DNA from: JANXQE01 sp035651635
GTDB lineage: Bacteria; Verrucomicrobiota; Verrucomicrobiia; Limisphaerales; UBA8199
Direction: 5' to 3'
DNA: 50,111 nt
Assembly (NCBI GenBank): GCA_035651635.1
Contig: DASRFK010000135.1
Location: 1 to 50,111, forward strand
The stretch's first letter is position 1, and every line of letters starts with the position of its first letter. Shown in pieces: positions 43,803 to 50,111 of the stretch. The position numbers and the translations under genes were made by a program. Below the pieces are notes generated by a model that searched no databases, had not been told where the DNA came from, and saw nothing but the letters and a program-made list of their open reading frames with translations.

Positions 43803-43930
43803 AAATCGGCCGGGTCGTGGGTGCCTGGTTTGGAGTCGCCTTTAGGCCGTTTCGGCGCTGGCCCGCCTAAAGGCGGGACTCCAAGCCGAATTCCAAAACA
43901 CGCTCTGAGAGCGTGTTTTCAAATCCGGGT
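43784..43930. terminator. Repeat-rich bidirectional terminator candidate between convergent genes
   Basis: The sequence CTGAGAGCGTGTTTT occurs as a direct repeat (about 43785-43800 and 43905-43920) with an inverted copy AAAACACGCTCT at 43896-43907. Between them GGAGTCGCCTTTAGGC pairs with GCCTAAAGGCGGGACTCC (about 43831-43880). The hairpins and flanking T/A runs suit termination of both rpoD and the NtrC-like gene. The core is also a dispersed repeat. Confidence 0.6.
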
Positions 43931-45294
43931 TACTCCAATCCAATCTTTTTGCGTTTCCGGTAAAGCGTGGCTTGATCGATTCCCAAAACTTGAGCCGCTT
44001 CGGCGAGGTTGGCGGTTCGTTCCAGTACCTTGCGAATGTGCGCTTCCTCGAGTTGCTCCATGGAAACCAACGCACCCACCTGCAAGGCCGCTTCGCTGCC
44101 GTTGGCTCCGGCCAGCGGCTGGCTGCGCAATTCAGCGGGGAGATCTTCCAGGTTAATCTGGTTTGCTCGGGCCATAATGACCGCGCGTTCGATGGCGTTA
44201 CGCATCTCGCGGAGGTTGCCCGGCCACGAATAACCTTGGATAGCAGCAGAGGCCTCATCGGAAAACCCATTCAGACGGCGCCCGCTGAGAGCTGTAAAAT
44301 GCTTGAAGAAATGGCCGGCAAAGCCGATCAGGTCGCCCTGCCGTTGCCTGAGGGGAGGCATTTCGGCCGTGATCACATTGAGCCGAAAGTAAAGGTCTTC
44401 GCGAAAAGCGCCTTCAGCCGCGCGCCGTTTAAGATCGTGGCTGGTGGCGGCAATAATGCGCACCTCCGCCTGACGAATGACATTTTCCCCTAACCGCTCG
44501 TATTCGCGTTCCTGAAGAAGCCGCAGCAACTTAGGCTGGATTTCCATCGGCAGGTCGCCAATCTCGTCCAGGAAGAGGGTCCCGCCAGAGGCTGCTTTGA
44601 CTTTGCCCCAATGGTCGCGCATGGCGCCGGTGAACGCGCCTTTGACATGGCCGAACAATTCGCTTTCCAGCAGTTCCTTCGACAGACTCGGACAGCTCAC
44701 GGTGATAAAGGGTTTGTCAGCCAGATGGCTCTGCTGGTGAATGGCCCGCGCCAAAACGCTTTTGCCGGTGCCGCTTTCTCCCAGGAGCAAAATCGAGGCG
44801 GGCGTCTTGGCCGCGCGCAACAGGGTCTCGATCACTTCCTTCATCAAAGGCGTGCTCGAATCCAACAGAATCTCAGGACTCTGAGCGTTGCTGTCCTTAA
44901 TTTCACGTTCGAGCCGTTCGATGTTCTGGTTGAGTTGGTGAAAGCGCTGCACGCGGGCCAGCACCAGATGAAACTGTTCCCGGGTAAACGGCTTTTCCAG
45001 GAAGTCCACCGCGCCGCGCCGCATGGCTTCGACTGCGTTTTTGACGCTGCCTTGGGCGGTAAAAATAATCACTGGCAGATTGGGCTGGCGCTTGAGAATT
45101 TGATCCAGGATATCGAGCCCTTTTTCCGCCCCAAGATTCAGATCCAGCAGCACTGCGTCGAATTTGCCTTCCTTTAGCTCGGTGAGGCCCAACTCTCCCG
45201 AGTGCGCGGCCTCGGCATAGTGACCCTCGGAGTCGATCAGCAGGCAGGTTGCGTCACGGAAAGTCTTGTCGTCGTCGATAACCAGAAAGTCCAT
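43930..45294 (-). CDS. Sigma-54-dependent response regulator (NtrC family)
   Basis: The protein has 454 residues. The receiver domain (about 1-115) has acidic residues D7-D9, phospho-acceptor D51 and K101. The AAA+ sigma-54 activation domain (about 140-380) has GESGTGKS (172-179), an intact GAFTGA (219-224) and the Walker B block GGTLFLDEIGDL. The C-terminal Fis-type helix-turn-helix is NLAEAAQVLGIDQATLYRKRKKIGLE. It should bind enhancer sites and activate RpoN-dependent promoters when phosphorylated. It is the distal gene of the phosphorelay operon, 9 bp after the receiver-kinase gene. Its targets are not in the window as far as can be seen. Confidence 0.93.
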   Translation of the reverse strand: MDFLVIDDDKTFRDATCLLIDSEGHYAEAAHSGELGLTELKEGKFDAVLLDLNLGAEKGLDILDQILKRQPNLPVIIFTAQGSVKNAVEAMRRGAVDFLEKPFTREQFHLVLARVQRFHQLNQNIERLEREIKDSNAQSPEILLDSSTPLMKEVIETLLRAAKTPASILLLGESGTGKSVLARAIHQQSHLADKPFITVSCPSLSKELLESELFGHVKGAFTGAMRDHWGKVKAASGGTLFLDEIGDLPMEIQPKLLRLLQEREYERLGENVIRQAEVRIIAATSHDLKRRAAEGAFREDLYFRLNVITAEMPPLRQRQGDLIGFAGHFFKHFTALSGRRLNGFSDEASAAIQGYSWPGNLREMRNAIERAVIMARANQINLEDLPAELRSQPLAGANGSEAALQVGALVSMEQLEEAHIRKVLERTANLAEAAQVLGIDQATLYRKRKKIGLE

Positions 45295-45303
45295 ATTAGA
45301 ATA

Positions 45304-46419
45304 TCATTGGGAGAGGGTGGCCCGAGGCAATCGGAAAGCGAAGGTCGCGCCCTGGCCGAAAGTACTTTCGCAAGCCAATTCACCCTGCATCGCCAGCACG
45401 AGTTTCTTGACGATGCTCAGGCCCAGGCCCGTCGAGGGCTCGCCTCCCGTGGGGCGCGCTGACAGACGGCCATAGCGAACGAACATTCGACTCTGATCGC
45501 TGGGGGTGAACCCGGGCCCTTCATCCTGAACCTGGCATTCGACGTACCGCGCGCCCGGCGGACAAACCGTCAGCCGGATATGTTTGTCGGGAGGAGAAAA
45601 TTTGATGGCATTGGACAAAAGATTATCAAGCACCTGGTTAAGGGCGGCACCGTCGGCCCACACCAACGTGCCGTTGGGCGGCAAAACCAGCTGCACAACC
45701 AGCTGCTTGGACCTGGCCGCTTCCTGGTGCTGCCGCACCGCCCGAGCAACCGCGTCGGACAAGTTGACCGTCTCGGTCTTGAGGCTTAGTCCATGGTCGG
45801 CGGAAGCATTTGCCAGGAACTCCTTCAGGAAGGCGAGCATCTGGCTGCTGGAATGCGAGATGTTCTCGGCCATCAGCCGCAGCTTGGGATCCGCCATCGC
45901 CTCGGTGCGGTCACGGAGCAATTGGGCGCTCATGTCCATGCCGCCCAAATGATTCTTGAGGTCATGGGCCAGGATCCCGAGCAACTCATCGCGATCTTCG
46001 GCCAGTTGCTTCAACTCGTCTCGGGCCTTCTTGAGCGCAAGATGGGTCCGCACGCGCGTCACCAACTCGGCGTGGTTGAAGGGTTTGGTGATGTAGTCGA
46101 CGCCGCCGCTTTCCAAGGCGCGAACGATCAGGCCTTTGTCATCGGCCGAAGAAAGGAAGATCACGGGAATCTCAACCCACTCCGGGTTCTCGCGAATGCG
46201 GCGACAAACCTCGATCCCGTCCATCTCGGGCATTAACAGGTCGAGTAAAATGAGGTCGGGCCGCCGGACCCCCAAGCGCTGGAACGCCTGCGCTCCGCCA
46301 GTCGCCGGCAAAATCTCAAACCCGAGCTGGCCCAACGCGGCCCCTATGACCTGGATGTTGGGTTCCTGGTCATCGACGACGAGCAGACAGCCGGAGTTGG
46401 TTGCTGTGGATTCAGACAT
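45304..46419 (-). CDS. Receiver-histidine kinase fusion protein
   Basis: The protein has 371 residues with no membrane segment, so it is cytoplasmic. The order is an N-terminal receiver domain (phospho-acceptor D60 in LILLDLLMPEMDG, K112), a linker helix, then HisKA with H152 in GILAHDLKNHL. A HATPase_c domain follows with N-box DNLLSNAIKF, G1 DEGPGF and G2 GLGLSIVKK. This order suits an intermediate that takes phosphate from the upstream hybrid kinase and regulates its own kinase output. The ATG overlaps the hybrid kinase stop by 8 bp. Confidence 0.88.
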   Translation of the reverse strand: MSESTATNSGCLLVVDDQEPNIQVIGAALGQLGFEILPATGGAQAFQRLGVRRPDLILLDLLMPEMDGIEVCRRIRENPEWVEIPVIFLSSADDKGLIVRALESGGVDYITKPFNHAELVTRVRTHLALKKARDELKQLAEDRDELLGILAHDLKNHLGGMDMSAQLLRDRTEAMADPKLRLMAENISHSSSQMLAFLKEFLANASADHGLSLKTETVNLSDAVARAVRQHQEAARSKQLVVQLVLPPNGTLVWADGAALNQVLDNLLSNAIKFSPPDKHIRLTVCPPGARYVECQVQDEGPGFTPSDQSRMFVRYGRLSARPTGGEPSTGLGLSIVKKLVLAMQGELACESTFGQGATFAFRLPRATLSQ

Positions 46420-48220
46420 GTTCTGTTGCCGAGGCCTGGGCCAGGACTGGTCGCGCCAAAGAACTTTCGATTGAGTTTACCAGTCCCGGAAACAGGCCGA
46501 GCTGACGTTCCATTTGGCCGATGGCGTAAGTGTCGGCCAAGGTGGCTAGCGTGGCGGCATAAGTCGTAAGCGGAGCACAGTGCGCCACCTGGCCGAGGCT
46601 GAAAAGATTGTGCGCAAAGGTCCGCGTCTCGTTAACGGCCAGGCTGTCGCGCAGCGAGGGCCATTGGCCGGTTTCCTGGCGCCGGAGTTCAACCGCCAGC
46701 TCCCGCCACTGCGCGGCTTGCTCGGGCAGAGGAGCCGAAACGCTGGCTACGCTGTCCACGGAATGATCCGGTTTCGATGGATCCCGTTGGGACGCCTGTT
46801 GGAGAAACTGCCTTAAGGCAGCGAAGAGTGTGTGCCGTGAAAATGGCTTGCGAATATATCCGCTGAACTGGTGTTGCAACTCCGCCTCTTCGCCAGCCTC
46901 GCTTGAGGCTGTGACCGCGATGACTGGCAGCGATGCCAGTTCCGCCTGCTTGCGAATCTCGGCCAGGGTCGCCCGCCCGTCCATCACCGGCATTCGGATA
47001 TCGAGCAAGACCACATCGGGTTTGGCCGTCCTCAAACACTCCAAAGCCTCGTGGCCATTCATGGCAAAGAGCACTCGGTGATGCGTCTTTTCGAAGATGC
47101 CCGCCATGAGGTCTCGATTGGTTCGGTTGTCATCAACGACCAGCAACGTTGCGGGCGCGAAGTCATTGAAGTCCACCGCGCCGCCAGGTTCGGCGTGATC
47201 CCCCACCGGCAGGCGCCCCGAGAGGGGGACATTCGCAAACCGCAGGCGAAAGACAGTCCCCTGCCCGACTGCGCTATCCACGGCAAGGGTGCCTCCCATC
47301 AATTCGGTGAGGCGTTTGACAATCGTGAGACCTATCCCGGTACCTTCCTTTTCCGCCGTCCGACGGGAGTCGGCTTGTACGAACGGCTTAAAAACTTCTT
47401 CCAGTCTATCTGCCGGGATTCCGATGCCGGTGTCCTCCACATCAATCAAAAGGGTCCCAGTGCCATCATGCTGGTAATTTTGCCAGGAGACTCGGGTTTT
47501 GATGCAACCCTTCTCGGTGAACTTCATGGCATTGCTGAGCAAATTCACGAGCACCTGGCGAAGACGCAATCGATCGAGTAACAACGCCCTTGGCAAGTCG
47601 GGTGAGAGCTCGAACTGAAGCTGGAGAGATTTCATCAGGGCCTGCTGTCCGAAAACGGTGCGTAGAAACTCGCAGGAATCCCGCATGTCAGTGGGATCGG
47701 GGTGCAATTCCAACTTGCCCGCTTCGAGCTTGGACAAGTCGAGAATATCGTTGATCAGATGCAGCAAGGCCGACCCACTGTCACGGATGGCCCGCACATA
47801 CTGCGATTGCCTGGGTGTCAGGCCTTCGGGCTCAAGCAGTTCGCTGAAACCGAGAATCGCGTTCATGGGGCTGCGAATCTCGTGACTCATGTTGGCCAGG
47901 AAGGCGCTCTTCTCCCGCACTGCTTCTTCAGCGTGCAGCTTCTCTTCCAACAACTCCCGCCGCGCTCGCTCCTGATCGTAATCGACCTTGTAGAAATATA
48001 GGGCGAACAATCCCGCACCCACACCGAGCAAACCGGCCACCCAGGTCATTTGCTGCAGATGATTGATTGAACCGCGAAATTGATCCGGATCGGCCGACGC
48101 ACCTACCCGCTTGGAAAATCGGCTCCACGCCACCGCCCCGCTGACCACGCTGGCAACCGTGACGATCAGCCAAAAGATGGCTAAAGGCCCGATAATCCGC
48201 CGTCGAAATCGGTAAATCAT
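46412..48220 (-). CDS. Membrane-bound hybrid histidine kinase
   Basis: The protein has 602 residues from ATG 48220, which has GGGGAAG just upstream; the frame extends to 48322 but that extension is Arg/Pro-rich with no signal. Two transmembrane helices (about residues 10-32 and 58-79) enclose a short periplasmic loop of only about 25 residues. Then come HisKA with H113 in FLANMSHEIRSPMNAILGF, HATPase_c (N-box LVNLLSNAMKFTEKG, GTGIGLTIVKRL) and a receiver domain with VVLLDIRMPVMDG. The C-terminal helical bundle of about 100 residues resembles an Hpt domain (AHNLFSLGQVAHCAPL) but lacks the usual H-x-x-K-G sequence. The short periplasmic loop makes an intramembrane or cytoplasmic signal likely. 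It is first of the three-gene operon. Confidence 0.88.
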   Translation of the reverse strand: MIYRFRRRIIGPLAIFWLIVTVASVVSGAVAWSRFSKRVGASADPDQFRGSINHLQQMTWVAGLLGVGAGLFALYFYKVDYDQERARRELLEEKLHAEEAVREKSAFLANMSHEIRSPMNAILGFSELLEPEGLTPRQSQYVRAIRDSGSALLHLINDILDLSKLEAGKLELHPDPTDMRDSCEFLRTVFGQQALMKSLQLQFELSPDLPRALLLDRLRLRQVLVNLLSNAMKFTEKGCIKTRVSWQNYQHDGTGTLLIDVEDTGIGIPADRLEEVFKPFVQADSRRTAEKEGTGIGLTIVKRLTELMGGTLAVDSAVGQGTVFRLRFANVPLSGRLPVGDHAEPGGAVDFNDFAPATLLVVDDNRTNRDLMAGIFEKTHHRVLFAMNGHEALECLRTAKPDVVLLDIRMPVMDGRATLAEIRKQAELASLPVIAVTASSEAGEEAELQHQFSGYIRKPFSRHTLFAALRQFLQQASQRDPSKPDHSVDSVASVSAPLPEQAAQWRELAVELRRQETGQWPSLRDSLAVNETRTFAHNLFSLGQVAHCAPLTTYAATLATLADTYAIGQMERQLGLFPGLVNSIESSLARPVLAQASATEHV

Positions 48221-48937
48221 GCGCTTCCCCGCGTCGAGTCGAGCGCACGCGCGTCCGGCCAATGAAGGAGGCCTTAACATATCATGCAAAATGCATGCTG
48301 TATACTCGGCTTTTTTGCCCATCTACTTTCATGGAAGCACTTCGGCTTTGCCTGTCTAGCTAACCTCGGACCAACTCCGGCTCGAAGAGGTAACCTGTTC
48401 AGGCAGGGAAACCTAAGGACTCAGCCGAGCTCCCAGCTTGCGCCAGCCACAACAAAAATCGGGCAATTCGCACGAATCGAAAGCGACGAAATGTGCGGCT
48501 TGCACAGCCGGCCAGATGGGAACTGATCCTCTTTCTCGGCGGGGCGTATAGGAGTGCGGCGGGTCCGCGCCGCTGTGAGCCTATTGCCCGAACAACAAAG
48601 CAGAACCGCTCTCACACATCTCCAAAACCTTCGCAAGACAAGTCTTTTATGGGCGCGACGTGCGACTTGCACTTTCAGGCCCGGCGCCTCCGGCATTTTG
48701 CATTGGCAGCACTTGCGGGAAGGGGCCCCTGCGATCTCTCTCGCTGGCTTTGCCGCCGGGCTAGCGGACCGCAGGCTATTGCAGTGCTGGAGGTTGCGAA
48801 GTTCGCGTACCGTGAACTTGAATCGAATCCAGCAGTTCGCCCAGTGCACCGCCTGCTGGCACACCAGGAGCTAAAGGGAGGCAAAGGTGCAGTCGGCACT
48901 AAGGAACCAACAGGCAAAGAAACGGAAAGTTAAAATT
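48221..48937. other. Intergenic region, divergent promoters
   Basis: This gap of about 700 bp separates the divergent hybrid-kinase gene and the small membrane protein gene. A palindrome CATGCA-AAA-TGCATG at 48283-48297 lies about 60 bp upstream of the kinase start and could be an operator. Frames of 100-147 residues cross the region on both strands, but their composition is Arg/Pro/Ser-rich and none has a recognisable start or motif. No RNA gene was recognised. Confidence 0.5.
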
Positions 48938-49201
48938 ATGTCATTAATTACAATTGTGGTCACCCTCATCGTCGTCGGAGTATTGCTCTGGCTCGTGAAC
49001 ACGTACATTCCCATGGATGGGAAAATCAAGAACATCCTCAACATCGCAGTGGTCGTGATAGTAGTTCTCTGGCTGCTAAACGTATTCGGGGTCTGGGGTC
49101 ATCTGCGCGACGTTCGAGTCTCAATCCCAGCGCCGGCGAGCGACAACCTGGTCGCCGAGTCGTGGCTGCGCGCCAGCCCGGTCTTCCTGATCACGGGTTA
49201 G
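48938..49201 (+). CDS. Thivi_2564-type small membrane protein
   Basis: The protein has 87 residues from the ATG at 48938; the longer frame from 48887 adds an unlikely Lys-rich leader. Two transmembrane helices (SLITIVVTLIVVGVLLWLV and ILNIAVVVIVVLWLLNVFGVW) flank the conserved hairpin NTYIPMDGKIKNILN, which is the signature of this small family. The function is not known. The tail of about 30 residues after the second helix is unusual for the family. It is convergent with the transglutaminase gene, 52 bp away. Confidence 0.7.
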   Translation: MSLITIVVTLIVVGVLLWLVNTYIPMDGKIKNILNIAVVVIVVLWLLNVFGVWGHLRDVRVSIPAPASDNLVAESWLRASPVFLITG

Positions 49202-49253
49202 GCGGCGTGGACGGAATTGGGAGCCAGTAGCATCCAGGCGCAACATCGGGCGG

Positions 49254-50111
49254 CTAACTGACTTGAACGGTCTGCTGGCCGTCAAGGCGTTTGGATAAGT
49301 CGATCGGGTCGCCCACCGAGACTTCCTGTGAATTCACTTGATACGCCCAGACCTCGAAATGGGTGAGATTAGCCTCGCCGTAGATGGTGGCGAACGCGCC
49401 ATCCACTGCGTCCGCACCCTGGGCAACTTTGACGCGTCCGATGCGCGGCACATTATAGCGGGCATCAAAGGTGAGCCATTGCTGCCCCAAGTACACTTCA
49501 AAATAGGCATGAAAGTCCATGGGGGTGCCGGGATCGGTGTAGCCGATGTCCGGCAAATGGCCGGTCACATACCGCGCCGGCAGATTGAAAGCGCGGCACA
49601 ACGCGATCGCAGCATGGGCGAAGTCGCGACAGACGCCGTACCGTCGCTCGATAACCTCGGATGCGGACAGGTCGGGACGTCCGGACATAAAGCGGTATTC
49701 AAGGTTATGGTGAACCCAGTCGCAGATGGCTTGCACTCGTGGGAGGCCGTGGGTGACCTGGCCGAAACAGTTCCACGCGAAGTTCATTAACTTATCGGAA
49801 TCGCAATAACGGCTGGGCAGCGTATAGCGCAAGAGCTCACAAGGCAGTTGTCCCACGGGCAAGACCGGGCCGATCACTTCACGGCTGTCGGGCAGGGAAG
49901 AGACAGCGATGATCGCATCATGCCGAATTTCATTGCAGCCAGGCATGAGCGTGACGCGATAAGTAATGTTGCCATGGGAATCCTGAAACTCATACGATGG
50001 CACACCAATGCCGAACAAAAACTGCTCCTGCAATACGAGCACCCTGCCTTCGAGCTGCGGTTTTAGCACGAACAGAACCGGCGTGGGCACGCTTGTTACG
50101 TAGACGAGTCG
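49254..50111 (-). CDS. Transglutaminase-like protein (partial, 5' end outside window)
   Basis: The frame is open to the window edge. A GTG at 50090 is possible, but the residues before it (LVYVTSVPTPVLFVLKP) match the usual N-terminal strand of this family (like ...PTPxLFMLRP), so the real start lies upstream. The catalytic triad is visible: Cys in YGVCRDFAH, His in MDFHAYFEV and Asp in TFDARYN. The N-terminal beta domain belongs to the bacterial transglutaminase N-terminal type. Proteins of this kind are cysteine peptidase-like enzymes that act on amide bonds; the substrate is unknown. Confidence 0.85.
   Translation of the reverse strand, partial: RLVYVTSVPTPVLFVLKPQLEGRVLVLQEQFLFGIGVPSYEFQDSHGNITYRVTLMPGCNEIRHDAIIAVSSLPDSREVIGPVLPVGQLPCELLRYTLPSRYCDSDKLMNFAWNCFGQVTHGLPRVQAICDWVHHNLEYRFMSGRPDLSASEVIERRYGVCRDFAHAAIALCRAFNLPARYVTGHLPDIGYTDPGTPMDFHAYFEVYLGQQWLTFDARYNVPRIGRVKVAQGADAVDGAFATIYGEANLTHFEVWAYQVNSQEVSVGDPIDLSKRLDGQQTVQVS

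Noticed and set aside
48421..48864. Several 100-147-codon frames on both strands of the kinase-upstream gap
   Set aside because: Composition and overlap on both strands suggest non-coding sequence; no start signal, motif or family resemblance.

Overview
The window looks like a chromosomal segment of a free-living, moderately GC-rich member of the Verrucomicrobiota, most like the Pedosphaera/Limisphaerales type. This is inferred, not proven: there is no rRNA gene or other taxonomic marker here. The inference rests on three things. First, there are several large secreted proteins with beta-helix, CARDB or thrombospondin-3 repeats that end in a short '...NW...FYR' module. Second, there is a long MoxR/DUF58/BatA/DUF4175/DUF4159 operon. 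Third, families of short intergenic repeats are sprinkled between housekeeping genes. No rRNA, tRNA or CRISPR array was seen.

Layout: 1-4335 (+) is the 3' part of a giant secreted repeat protein. 4513-20028 (-) is one tightly packed eight-gene operon. Transcribed from right to left it encodes a TPR protein with a gluzincin peptidase motif, a DUF4159 protein, a MoxR AAA+ ATPase, a DUF58 protein, a BatA/VWA membrane protein, a huge DUF4175-like coiled-coil protein, a VWA/GATase-like membrane protein and a secreted caspase/legumain-like protease. 20082-20570 holds remains of a transposase. 20601-21989 (+) is a secreted CARDB protein. 22076-25934 (-) carries a Xer tyrosine recombinase behind a type IA topoisomerase of the TopB type. 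26288-27643 (-) is mnmE, flanked on both sides by copies of a 231-bp inverted-repeat element. 27901-33728 (-) is a run of overlapping genes: a secreted beta-helix/HYR/Ig protein, a WecA/MraY-type glycosyl-phosphate transferase, a small secreted helical protein and a GxxExxY nuclease-fold protein.

34099-36227 contains a small membrane-anchored protein that looks frameshifted, a 318-bp tandem repeat with long palindromes, and a small zinc-ribbon protein. 36387-39162 (-) has two SAM methyltransferases around a deacetylase-like protein, probably for glycan or surface-polymer modification. 39923-43802 (+) holds housekeeping genes: rsgA, engB (ribosome-assembly GTPases) and rpoD. 43930-48220 (-) is a three-gene phosphorelay of hybrid histidine kinase, receiver-kinase and NtrC-type regulator. 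The window ends with a small Thivi_2564-type membrane protein (+) and a transglutaminase-like protein (-) cut by the window edge.

The most system-like part is the MoxR operon. Its cytoplasmic AAA+ ATPase, three proteins with complete or degenerate VWA-type folds, membrane-anchored coiled coil and two predicted envelope proteases at its ends suggest an envelope assembly or quality-control machine. The second candidate is the family of inverted-repeat elements around mnmE and the GxxExxY gene.
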